DNA from: Faecalibacillus faecis
GTDB lineage: Bacteria > Bacillota_I > Bacilli_A > Erysipelotrichales > Coprobacillaceae
Assembly: GCF_003024675.1 (NCBI RefSeq)
Contig: NZ_PYLP01000003.1
Coordinates: 124,301-188,300, forward strand
Direction: 5' to 3'
Length of the DNA: 64,000 nucleotides
In this document: one piece after another, positions 16,836 through 24,613 of the stretch
Layout: the number at the start of each line of letters is the position of its first letter
How positions within the stretch are numbered: the stretch's first letter is position 1
Notes under the pieces: model-generated
What the model saw: only the letters and a program-made list of their open reading frames with translations
Told to the model about the DNA's origin: nothing
Database searches by the model: none
Translations under genes and position numbers: made by a program

Positions 16836-17129
16836 ATGTTGAAGGAATTAAAGAAAAACAAAATGAGTGTTGTTGCAACTGGAATTTTATTTGGTGTTAT
16901 GGGGGTATTAATTATTCCTATGATAGCAGTAATTGTAAAAATATCGAATGCATTATCCCAAAAACATCCTAGGATATACAAGTATAGTATGATTGCTTTT
17001 ATTGGTATGTTATTGGCAATTAGCCTATTTTGCGTTGTTATTAAACATCAGATGAGTTTTCTTGTAATAGTTGCTTGTTTAGTTGCTTGTTTAGCAATAG
17101 CATTATGCGACACTATTAAAAACAGATAA
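16836..17129 (+). CDS. small multi-pass membrane protein of unknown function
   Basis: A 97-residue protein with three predicted hydrophobic segments (about residues 12-36, 48-66 and 71-90) and basic ends. A very good AAAGGAGG ribosome site precedes the ATG. The membrane-tethered XRE regulator starts 16 nt downstream, so the two are likely an operon; such pairs of a membrane protein and an XRE-membrane regulator are common in Firmicute accessory DNA. It lies inside the relics of an older mobile element. Confidence 0.6.
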   Translation: MLKELKKNKMSVVATGILFGVMGVLIIPMIAVIVKISNALSQKHPRIYKYSMIAFIGMLLAISLFCVVIKHQMSFLVIVACLVACLAIALCDTIKNR

Positions 17130-17145
17130 TAAATGGAGTACAACT

Positions 17146-17607
17146 ATGGAAATATCAGATTTGATTAAATCAGCCAGAATTGAAAAGGGCTTAACCCAAC
17201 AACAACTGGCTGATGTTGTCTTTGTTACGCGACAGACAATTTCGAAATGGGAATTGGGAAAAAGTGTTCCTGACCAAGCCTCTCTTATATTGCTATACCA
17301 GTATTTGGATATCAAGGATAATGAGAAAAAACAGTTATCAAAGCTTATTTTTAATAAGCAAAATATTATATTAATTTTGATTGCAATCTTATTTTCTCCT
17401 ATGGTTATTGGAGTACGTTTTATCTGTTGTAAAATTGATAAGATTGAAAATCGAAAAATTAAAGCGGTAATCAAGGTTATTGGCTTTGTTGTATTCTCAT
17501 CGTATCTAGTATCTTTAAAAGAAAATGTGGCGTATTTGTTAATTGGTATATTTTCTCTGGTGTATTTGTTATATCAATTCTATTTGAGTGGATTGGAAAC
17601 TAAATGA
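17146..17607 (+). CDS. XRE-family regulator with C-terminal membrane segments
   Basis: The 153-residue protein has an N-terminal Cro/C1 helix-turn-helix (residues 5-58; QQQLADVVFVTRQTISKWE) fused to a hydrophobic half with two or three membrane helices (about 72-90, 108-122 and 127-147). This design suggests a regulator held at the membrane, perhaps sensing or sequestered by the adjacent membrane protein. It is the last apparently intact gene before the integrase relic. Confidence 0.75.
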   Translation: MEISDLIKSARIEKGLTQQQLADVVFVTRQTISKWELGKSVPDQASLILLYQYLDIKDNEKKQLSKLIFNKQNIILILIAILFSPMVIGVRFICCKIDKIENRKIKAVIKVIGFVVFSSYLVSLKENVAYLLIGIFSLVYLLYQFYLSGLETK

Positions 17608-17660
17608 TTTGTGTCAGCAAGTTTAAGGCAAGCGATAATTCATGAAATTCCAGTTTGTAA

Positions 17661-17747
17661 GGAAACAATCATATTGCAGAAAAGTCTCATGTGGAGAATG
17701 AGATGTCTAAAATGAACCTGTTAGAAACCGTACCTGTTGTGGTATAA
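17661..17747 (+). pseudogene. C-terminal relic of a Tn916-type integrase
   Basis: The frame GNNHIAEKSHVENEMSKMNL and onward to TAA at 17745-17747 aligns with the last 24 residues of the intact integrase at 40636-41853 (YNHVSEMSRIESEITRLESV): the NH pair, E, S and E-x-E are identical and the other positions mostly conservative. The sequence upstream does not encode the catalytic part. Like the intact gene, it is followed at once by integrase arm-type repeats and the end palindrome, so it marks the right end of an older, related element. Confidence 0.6.
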
Positions 17748-17758
17748 ACTATAAGTTA

Positions 17759-17851
17759 TTGTCGTAAAAATGTGGTCAAATCAAGTGTGAAAGCAAGTTA
17801 AAAATCTTTATGAAGCCTGTAAAATCAAGGCTTCATAAAATAATTAGCACT
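17759..17851 (+). other. degenerate right end (attR-like) of an older ICE
   Basis: Bases 17759-17785 match 41870-41896 at 22 of 27 positions, including GTCAAATCAAG. Then comes a perfect palindrome with 10-bp arms (17809-17818 and 17828-17837) around GTAAAATCA, and the 14-mer AAATAATTAGCACT (17838-17851). The intact element's right end has the same three blocks in the same order. The 14-mer is therefore the best candidate for the recombination core shared by both insertions. Confidence 0.55.
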
Positions 17852-18134
17852 TACCACTTGTTATTGTGACGTTGGTTTTGTCTAGTTTCATATAGTCCCG
17901 TAACGCCCTAGTTACAAGGGTTTCACGGATTTTAAAAATTTGTAGCTGTTCATCAAAAATCGTCATTTTTCAGAAATTTGGGGTCAAAATTGGCGTCAGA
18001 TAGCACACCAGAGAGAAAAATTAAATATTTTATAGACTATGGAACGTACACTTTTGGCGTTCCTTTTCTATTTCCAGTCGTTCAGAAATGGACGGCTTTT
18101 TTCATACCCAAAATCGAAAGGAGAAAGAGAAAAT
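17852..18134 (+). promoter_or_regulatory. left end of the ICE: integrase arm sites and adhesin leader
   Basis: No gene is supported here. GGGGTCAAAATTGGCGTCAG (17980-17999) repeats the arm-type pattern seen twice at the right end (TTGGTGTCAAAATGGTGTCA), as expected for Int binding at both ends. TTAGCACTT at 17844-17852 is a half CIRCE. A terminator-like hairpin GGAACG/CGTTCC (18041-18063) followed by TTTTCT, and a weaker one near 18076-18102 with T6, precede the adhesin gene and may attenuate its transcription. Confidence 0.5.
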
Positions 18135-21100
18135 ATGAATAAGCTAGTAAAGCGATTGCTGACAGGAACGCTTGCTTTTGCAACCATTCTTACGGCATTA
18201 CCAGTGACGGCGGTTCATGCTTCCGGCAATCAATACTGGACAGAATCAGCAGAACGTGTCGGCTACATTGAACACGTTATGAATGACGGTTCTATCAAAT
18301 CTACATTCAATGAGGGACACATGAAAGTTGAGGGAGAAACTGCCTACTGTGTGGACATCAATACCAGTTTTAAGAATGGATATAAAACACGTTCTGACGC
18401 AAGCACCCGTATGAGTAGCGATCAAATTGCGGACGTTGCTCTTTCCTTAGAGTACGTCAAGCAATATACCGCTTCTCATACGAACTTGAATTACAAACAG
18501 GGATACTTGCTGGAACAGTGTGTTGTCTGGCAGAGATTGAGTGAACAGCTCGGCTGGCAGTGCGATAACGTCAGAGCTTCCTATAATGAAATTTCACAGG
18601 CGGTACAGAATGAAGTGTACGCTGGTGCGAAAGCATTTGTGAAAGCAAACAAGGGACGTTATGAATGTGGCGGTTACATTTATACTGGCGAAGGACAGGA
18701 CATCGGACAGTTCTGGGCGAAGTTAAATGTGGGAAATGCAAAGGTCAAAAAGACTTCTTCCAATCCCACGGTCACAGATGGAAATGCCAACTATTCCTTT
18801 GAGGGTGCGACATTTGGTGTCTATTCTGATAAGGGCTGTAACAGCCAGCTTGCCACACTTACTGCCGATGGAAACGGCGATACCAAAGAAGTTGAGGTAA
18901 AAGCCGGAACAGTTTACATCAAAGAACTTTCTGCTCCAAAGGGTTACAAGCTGGATTCTACTGTCCATGCCTTAAATGTGGAAGTTGGAAAAACAGCGAC
19001 ATTAACTGTTGCTGACACTCCAAAGGTCACAGAGACTTTGATTGATTTATTCAAAATTGACATGGAAACAGGAAAATCCACTCCACAGGGAAATGCATCT
19101 TTAGAGGGTGCAGAGTTCACATGGAGCTATTATGACGGTTACTACAATGCAGACAATCTTCCTGCAAAGGCTACCCGTACATGGACAACCAAAACCGTTG
19201 CCGAAAAAGACAGTGACGGAACTATCCATTATGTATCCAGACTTGCCGACAGCTACAAAGTATCCGGCGACAGCTTCTATACACAGGACGGTAAGAATGT
19301 ACTGCCACTTGGTACACTCACTGTCACAGAAACGAAAGCACCAAACGGCTACTTATTAGATGGTGCATATATGCAGGCTGACGGAAGTTCTGAACAGATT
19401 AAGGGAACATACCTTACACAGATTTCCGAAGATGGCGAACTTGCCGTACTTTCTGGAAGCAACCAGTATTCCGTATCTGACAAGGTTATCCGTGGCGGTG
19501 TAAAAATCCAGAAACGTGACCTTGAAACAAAGGATACCAAAGCACAAGGAAGTGCAACCTTACAGTACACAGAATTTAATATCATTTCCTTAAATGACAG
19601 TCCTGTACTGGTTGAGGGAAAACTATACAACAAGAATGAAACTGTCAAGAAGATTCAGACAGGCATTGATGGAATTGCTTCTACTTCTGCTGATTTACTC
19701 CCTTACGGAAATTACAGATTAGAAGAAAGCAAAGCACCAGAGGGCTACTTAACAGACGGTGCAAAAGCAATCGACTTTTCTATCACGGAAGATGGAAAAA
19801 TCGTGGACTTGACCGATAAATCCCACTCTGTCTACAACCAGATTAAACGTGGCGATATTGAGGGTGTAAAAATCGGTGCAGGTACACACAAACGCCTTGC
19901 AGGTGTTCCGTTCAGAATCACAAGCAAGACAACGGGAGAATCCCACATCGTAGTTACTGACAAAAACGGTCAGTTCTCCACTGCTTCAAGCTGGGCTTCC
20001 CACAAGGTCAATACCAATGCCGGAAAATCCAGTGAGGACGGTGTATGGTTTGGTACATCTGAACCAGACGACAGCAAAGGTGCATTACTCTATGATACCT
20101 ATGTGATTGAGGAATTAAAGTGTGATTCCAACGCCAGATTTAAGCTGATTCCAGCTTTTGAGGTGGTCGTATCCAGAAATAAAGTGACCGTAGATTTAGG
20201 GACACTTACTGATGAATACGAAAAAGAAATCACAATCCATACCACAGCGACCGACAAGAAAACAGGCGAAAAAATGATTGTTGCCGGAAAGGACATCAAG
20301 ATCGTGGACAAAGTCACACTTGATGGCTTGGAAGCTGGAACAAAATATAAACTTTCCGGCTGGCAGATGTTAAAGGAAGAAAACGCCGAACTTCTGATTG
20401 ACGGGAAACGTGTAGACAGTAATTATACTTTCACTGCTGACAGTGAAAAAATGACGGTTGAGATTACTTACAGTTTTGACGGTTCAGCTCTTGGCGGTCA
20501 GAACCTTGTTACTTTTGAGGAATTGTACGATATAAGCAATCCGAAAGAGCCTGTCAAGGTTGCCGAACATAAAGACATCAACGATGATGGACAGACTGTT
20601 CTTATCACAGAACGTATCATCAAAATCCATACGACCGCTACGGACAAGAACGGCAAGAAAGAAATCGAAGCCGGAAAAGATGTAACGATTGTGGATAAAG
20701 TCACATTAGATGGGCTGGAAGTTGGAACAAAATACAAACTTTCCGGCTGGCAGATGTTAAAAGAGGAAAATGCAGAACTTCTGATTGATGGAAAGAAAGT
20801 ATCCAATGATTATGAGTTTACAGCCGACAATGAAAAAATGACAGTTGAGATTGCATTTACTTTTGATGGTTCTTCTCTTGGTGGCAAGAGCCTTGTCACA
20901 TTTGAGGAATTATACGATATGACCAATCCAGACGAACCAAAGAAAGTGACAGAACATAAGGACATCACAGACGATGGACAGACTGTGACAATCAAGGAAG
21001 TGCCGGAAGTCCCAGACACATCAAAGGATACCGACACGCCGGATACACCATCTACGGTTACTAAGACAAGTGACAGTCCAAAAACAGGCGACAATACCAA

Positions 21101-21188
21101 TATCTATGCTTATCTTGCCATGCTCGGTCTTTCCTGCGTAGGGCTTGGCGGTATGCTTTACTTCAAACGCCGTAGAAAGAAATCATAA
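18135..21188 (+). CDS. thioester-domain, VaFE-repeat surface adhesin
   Basis: A 1017-residue exported protein. After the signal peptide (to about residue 30) comes a thioester domain: Cys72 (AYCVD) and Gln128 (LLEQCVVW) are positioned to form the internal Cys-Gln bond that lets such adhesins couple covalently to host amines. Several CnaB/SpaA-type beta domains follow to about residue 690, then two VaFE (T-Q ester) repeats starting near 700 and 830, each with TTATD and VTFEELYD. The sorting signal SPKTGD (about 981), a membrane helix and RRRKKS end it. Start ATG 18135 has AAGGAGAAAGAG; an upstream in-frame extension lacks a ribosome site. It is the first gene of the ICE and likely promotes contact with cells or host surfaces. 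Confidence 0.85.
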   Translation: MNKLVKRLLTGTLAFATILTALPVTAVHASGNQYWTESAERVGYIEHVMNDGSIKSTFNEGHMKVEGETAYCVDINTSFKNGYKTRSDASTRMSSDQIADVALSLEYVKQYTASHTNLNYKQGYLLEQCVVWQRLSEQLGWQCDNVRASYNEISQAVQNEVYAGAKAFVKANKGRYECGGYIYTGEGQDIGQFWAKLNVGNAKVKKTSSNPTVTDGNANYSFEGATFGVYSDKGCNSQLATLTADGNGDTKEVEVKAGTVYIKELSAPKGYKLDSTVHALNVEVGKTATLTVADTPKVTETLIDLFKIDMETGKSTPQGNASLEGAEFTWSYYDGYYNADNLPAKATRTWTTKTVAEKDSDGTIHYVSRLADSYKVSGDSFYTQDGKNVLPLGTLTVTETKAPNGYLLDGAYMQADGSSEQIKGTYLTQISEDGELAVLSGSNQYSVSDKVIRGGVKIQKRDLETKDTKAQGSATLQYTEFNIISLNDSPVLVEGKLYNKNETVKKIQTGIDGIASTSADLLPYGNYRLEESKAPEGYLTDGAKAIDFSITEDGKIVDLTDKSHSVYNQIKRGDIEGVKIGAGTHKRLAGVPFRITSKTTGESHIVVTDKNGQFSTASSWASHKVNTNAGKSSEDGVWFGTSEPDDSKGALLYDTYVIEELKCDSNARFKLIPAFEVVVSRNKVTVDLGTLTDEYEKEITIHTTATDKKTGEKMIVAGKDIKIVDKVTLDGLEAGTKYKLSGWQMLKEENAELLIDGKRVDSNYTFTADSEKMTVEITYSFDGSALGGQNLVTFEELYDISNPKEPVKVAEHKDINDDGQTVLITERIIKIHTTATDKNGKKEIEAGKDVTIVDKVTLDGLEVGTKYKLSGWQMLKEENAELLIDGKKVSNDYEFTADNEKMTVEIAFTFDGSSLGGKSLVTFEELYDMTNPDEPKKVTEHKDITDDGQTVTIKEVPEVPDTSKDTDTPDTPSTVTKTSDSPKTGDNTNIYAYLAMLGLSCVGLGGMLYFKRRRKKS

Positions 21189-21239
21189 GGCGGTAATGTA
21201 GCGGTTGGTAGAGCGTTCAAGGTCGCCACCCTTTTTGTA

Positions 21240-21314
21240 ACTTCACGCTCCCGTGAAGCTCTGATTTACGGGAGCGTGAAGTCCACTAGGGGCGTGGGGA
21301 GTGTAGCTCCCCAC
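21240..21314 (+). repeat. long inverted repeats between adhesin and orf23-like gene
   Basis: Perfect 15-bp arms at 21240-21254 and 21268-21282 surround a 13-nt loop. The left arm can instead fold locally as TTCACGctccCGTGAA (21242-21257), so two structures compete. A second hairpin, GTGGGGAG/CTCCCCAC, follows at 21294-21314. There is no long T tract. It may be a terminator/processing structure or a regulatory RNA element that uncouples the adhesin from the transfer operon. Confidence 0.6.
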
Positions 21315-21365
21315 AAAGTACAGCAGGAAAGAAAATAAAACAGAAAGAAAAGAGGTCAATCATTT

Positions 21366-21689
21366 ATGGAATTAAGATTTGTCGTACCAAACATGGAAAA
21401 GACATTCGGGAACTTGGAGTTTGCCGGAGAAAATACTACGGAACAGCAGAGAATCAACGGGCGTATGGCTGTCATTACCAGAAGCTACAACCTGTATTCC
21501 GATGTGCAGAGAGCCGATGATGTAGTTGTGACACTTCCTGCCAAAGCTGGCGAAAAGCATTTCTCGCCGGAGCAGAAAGTAAAACTTATCAACCCACGAA
21601 TCACTACTGATGGCTATAAAATCGGAGAACGTGGATTTGTCAATTACATCTTACTTGCAGACGATATGTTACCAGCAGAAAATAAATAA
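21366..21689 (+). CDS. YdcP-family (DUF961) conjugation protein, Tn916 Orf23-like
   Basis: A 107-residue protein of the YdcP/DUF961 family found at the start of Tn916/ICEBs1 transfer operons (motifs ELRFVVPNMEKTFGNLEFAG and KLINPRITTDGYKIGERGF). Its exact role is unclear; the family is required or helpful for transfer in related elements. It has an AAGAGGTCAATCATT ribosome region and is followed by its paralogue 15 nt downstream. Confidence 0.85.
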   Translation: MELRFVVPNMEKTFGNLEFAGENTTEQQRINGRMAVITRSYNLYSDVQRADDVVVTLPAKAGEKHFSPEQKVKLINPRITTDGYKIGERGFVNYILLADDMLPAENK

Positions 21690-21704
21690 GGGGGTATTCA
21701 GATT

Positions 21705-22088
21705 ATGAGATTAGCAAATGGAATCGTCATTGATAAAGAAAAGACTTTTGGAGTGTTGAAGTTCTCCGCATTACGCCGTGAGGTTCATGTACAGAATGAA
21801 GATGGAACAGTCAGTGAAGAAATCAAGGAACGCACTTACGATTTGAAGTGCAACACACAGGGACGCATGATACAGGTATCCGTTCCGGCGACTGTTCCAT
21901 TAAAGGACTATGACTACAATGCCGAAGTGGAACTTATCAACCCTGTTGCGGATACGGTAGCCAATGCAAATTACCGTGGTGCAGATGTGGACTGGTATGT
22001 AAAGGCAGATGACATTGTTCCGAAGAACAAAGGTACTCATGCCGGAAATCCACAGAACAACGCCCTACAGCAACCGCCGAAGAAATAG
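21705..22088 (+). CDS. YdcP-family (DUF961) conjugation protein, Tn916 Orf22-like
   Basis: A 127-residue paralogue of the preceding gene with the same core (EKTFGVLKFSA, VELINPVADTVANANYRGAD) and a Gly/Asn/Gln/Pro-rich tail. In Tn916 this gene directly precedes the coupling protein gene; here an unrelated AT-rich gene has been inserted between them. Confidence 0.85.
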   Translation: MRLANGIVIDKEKTFGVLKFSALRREVHVQNEDGTVSEEIKERTYDLKCNTQGRMIQVSVPATVPLKDYDYNAEVELINPVADTVANANYRGADVDWYVKADDIVPKNKGTHAGNPQNNALQQPPKK

Positions 22089-22180
22089 ATTCATAATTTA
22101 GATTCTCATTGTATTGCTCAGAGGTAATTGATATAATGCATTATATAATCATGTCAGATTTTTAGGTGTTGAATCTAAAA

Positions 22181-22189
22181 TGGTATGAT
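22181..22189 (+). promoter_or_regulatory. extended -10 promoter of the inserted AT-rich gene
   Basis: TGGTATGAT is an extended -10 element (TGn plus TATGAT at 22184-22189). No clear -35 is seen, which is usual for this class. Transcription from about 22196 would give a leader of roughly 25-80 nt before the coding frame. Confidence 0.5.
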
Positions 22190-22278
22190 ATAACAAAAAT
22201 CAAAAAAATGAGGATAACAATATACATTCAAAAGAAAAGATAGAAAATGTAAAACTCGATCTTCAAAATGTAGATACA

Positions 22279-22965
22279 GTGATAGATGTAAAACATAATC
22301 CAGTAATTTCAGCATTTGTTTCATCAATAAAAACAGTTCCGTTTTTCGGTGATTTAATAGATGATTCTTTAGAATATACTTTGACAGATTTTCAAAATAA
22401 AAAGCAACAACAACTTTTAGAAGTTATTAATAATGCATCTGTTGGGTCAGTTACATCAGACATGGTAAATGATGTAGAATTTATTATGAGTTTCGCAAAA
22501 ACACAGAATGCTGTCAATAAGGCGTTGAATGGAGATAAGGTAAAATTCTATGGAAATTTGCTAATAAACGGGTATTTGAATGGAAATGATAAAATATCAA
22601 CAGACGAGTTTGAAGAATATATAGAATTAATAAACACACTTTCCTATAGAGAATTAGAATATTTGTCATTTTTTAAAGAGTTCTCGAATGAATACAAAGG
22701 ACGATTAGTATATCAAAATTGGAGAAAATTTTGTGCGGAATTTAGGAAAAATTTTCCAAACAGAGATGTTGATTCCGTATTTAAGCGTCTACAACGAACT
22801 GGGTTTTTAAGTGAAGTGATAGAAACTGCTGATGTTGAGGGAGAAACATTGTCATTGGATATTAATTCTGTCGGTTTTGAAGCTGAACCAGAGTTTTCTC
22901 GATTTAATGAAATTGTATTGAAAACACTTTATGAAGACCAGACAACTTCTAGTTCTACAATTTAA
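22279..22965 (+). CDS. hypothetical protein, AT-rich ICE cargo between orf22 and orf21
   Basis: This 228-residue protein is not one I recognise. It is predicted all-helical, with a hydrophobic patch near the start (ISAFVSSIKTVPFFGDLID), a central acidic region and no signal peptide. GTG 22279 has no ribosome site. The frame is open further up, and GAGGAT at 22210-22215 is spaced six bases from ATA 22222, so a 247-residue form starting at a rare or mutated ATA codon is possible. Base composition is much more AT-rich than the flanking transfer genes, and it has its own promoter and terminator. A defence or exclusion function is only a guess from position. Confidence 0.6.
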   Translation: MIDVKHNPVISAFVSSIKTVPFFGDLIDDSLEYTLTDFQNKKQQQLLEVINNASVGSVTSDMVNDVEFIMSFAKTQNAVNKALNGDKVKFYGNLLINGYLNGNDKISTDEFEEYIELINTLSYRELEYLSFFKEFSNEYKGRLVYQNWRKFCAEFRKNFPNRDVDSVFKRLQRTGFLSEVIETADVEGETLSLDINSVGFEAEPEFSRFNEIVLKTLYEDQTTSSSTI

Positions 22966-22978
22966 TACTTATATTCAC

Positions 22979-23013
22979 AAAGCAGTTAGTCTACACGATT
23001 GACTGCTTTTCTT
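22979..23013 (+). terminator. terminator of the inserted AT-rich gene
   Basis: Arms AAAGCAGT (22979-22986) and ACTGCTTT (23002-23009), extended inward by five more pairs with G-U wobbles around loop TACAC, then TTCTT. It separates the cargo gene from tcpA. Confidence 0.7.
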
Positions 23014-23035
23014 ATACCCGAAGAAAGGAGTTTTA

Positions 23036-24439
23036 ATGCAAGTATGGAAAAAATCTAAAGGTAATAGGATTCGTGCCAGTGACAAATCACTGGTTTATCA
23101 TTTCTGTATCGGCTGGTTGTTGCTCCTGTTCGTTGCGGTATTCCTGCTACTGAACCTGCGACAGCTCCTTGTTACCGACTGGAAAGATTTTAACCTGCTC
23201 CATGCTGGAATTACTTGGACTGCCTACAATTCCATTACGGTTCTGATAGCGACTGGTGTTTGTGCATTGGTCGCTTTTCTTTACTACCGCTACCGCTACC
23301 GATACGACCATATCAAGCGGTTGTTACACCGCCAAAAGCTGGCTCGTATGGTACTGGAAAATAAATGGTACGAAGCAGAAACTACCAAAAACAACGTTTT
23401 TTTCACTGACCTGCAAAGCAGATCAAGAGAAAAAATCGTATGGTTTCCAAAAATCTATTATCAGATGGATAATGGCTTGCTCCATATCCTGTGTGAAATC
23501 ACAATGGGAAAATATCAAGAACAGCTCCTGTCCTTAGAGGATAAACTGGAATCGGGGCTGTACTGTGAACTGACCGACAAGACACTGCATGACGGATACA
23601 TCGAATACACCCTGCTCTATGATATGATAGCGAACCGTATTTCGATTGATGAAGTGATTGCTGAAAACGGCGGTCTGCGGTTAATGAAAAATCTGGTGTG
23701 GGAATATGATTCACTTCCCCATGCTCTTATCTGCGGTGGTACAGGTGGTGGAAAGACCTATTTTCTGCTGACCATCATTGAAGCTCTGCTTAGAACCAAT
23801 GCGGATTTATACATTCTTGACCCGAAGAACGCTGACCTTGCAGACTTGGGAACAGTCATGGGAAATGTCTACCAAACGAAAGACGATATGATTGACTGCG
23901 TCAATGCCTTTTATGAGGGCATGGTCACACGCTCGGAAGAAATGAAACTGCACCCGAACTACCGTACAGGGGAAAACTATGCCTATCTGGGGCTTGCTCC
24001 ACAGTTCCTTATCTTTGATGAATACGTGGCTTTCCTAGAAATGCTCACGACAAAAGAAAGCACCGCCCTGTTAAGCCAGCTAAAGAAAATTGTCATGCTC
24101 GGCAGACAGGCTGGATACTTTCTGATTGTAGCTTGCCAGCGTCCAGACGCAAAGTATTTTGGGGACGGTATCAGAGATAATTTCAACTTCCGTGTGGGAC
24201 TTGGTCGCATGAGTGAACTCGGTTATGGTATGCTCTTTGGAAGTGATGTAAAAAAACAGTTTTTCCAGAAGCGAATCAAAGGGCGTGGATATTGTGATGT
24301 GGGAACAAGCGTCATATCTGAATTTTACACTCCCCTTGTACCCAAAGGCTATGATTTCTTAGGTACGATTGGGAAACTTGCACACATAAGGCAGGACGGA
24401 CAGGTGGCGTGCGGAGCGAAAGCCACAGGTACGGACTAG
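23036..24439 (+). CDS. FtsK/SpoIIIE-type conjugation coupling protein TcpA (Tn916 Orf21)
   Basis: A 467-residue membrane ATPase with two N-terminal transmembrane helices (about residues 22-45 and 60-85) and a FtsK/HerA motor: Walker A GGTGGGKTY near residue 235 and Walker B LIFDEY near 325. It brings the relaxase-DNA complex to the secretion channel. It is the gene immediately before oriT, as in Tn916. Confidence 0.93.
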   Translation: MQVWKKSKGNRIRASDKSLVYHFCIGWLLLLFVAVFLLLNLRQLLVTDWKDFNLLHAGITWTAYNSITVLIATGVCALVAFLYYRYRYRYDHIKRLLHRQKLARMVLENKWYEAETTKNNVFFTDLQSRSREKIVWFPKIYYQMDNGLLHILCEITMGKYQEQLLSLEDKLESGLYCELTDKTLHDGYIEYTLLYDMIANRISIDEVIAENGGLRLMKNLVWEYDSLPHALICGGTGGGKTYFLLTIIEALLRTNADLYILDPKNADLADLGTVMGNVYQTKDDMIDCVNAFYEGMVTRSEEMKLHPNYRTGENYAYLGLAPQFLIFDEYVAFLEMLTTKESTALLSQLKKIVMLGRQAGYFLIVACQRPDAKYFGDGIRDNFNFRVGLGRMSELGYGMLFGSDVKKQFFQKRIKGRGYCDVGTSVISEFYTPLVPKGYDFLGTIGKLAHIRQDGQVACGAKATGTD

Positions 24440-24560
24440 CCTTGCTGGTGTGGCGGTAGCCACGCCAGCATATATCAAGCCCCTCGGTATCTAACAGAGG
24501 GGCACAAATCACAAGGAAACATACACAAAAGTTACCGATTCTTGGCTGAAATCAAGCGTT
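24440..24560 (+). other. origin of transfer (oriT)
   Basis: Position (between the TcpA and MobT genes) and content match Tn916 oriT. Two inverted repeats are clear: GCTGG-t-GTGGC / GCCAC-g-CCAGC (24446-24471) and GCCCCTC / GAGGGGC (24481-24505), joined by ATATATCAA. The conserved stretch TATCAAGCCCCTCGGTATCT and TAACAGAGGGG should include the nick region. MobT encoded downstream is the likely relaxase. Confidence 0.75.
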
Positions 24561-24578
24561 TGGTAGCTTTTTTTATTG

Positions 24579-24613
24579 CTGTGACATCGGATAAAAAATG
24601 TCACAGTTTTTTT
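24579..24613 (+). terminator. terminator-like hairpin before the relaxase gene
   Basis: Perfect arms CTGTGACAT (24579-24587) and ATGTCACAG (24598-24606) with a 10-nt loop, then seven T. It overlaps the first annotated ATG of the relaxase frame, so it may attenuate read-through into the downstream transfer genes. Confidence 0.7.

Noticed and set aside
17809-17837. The left palindrome as an ordinary terminator
   Set aside because: It has no T tract on either strand, and the same spacer and arrangement recur at the ICE right end, so a recombination-related role fits better.
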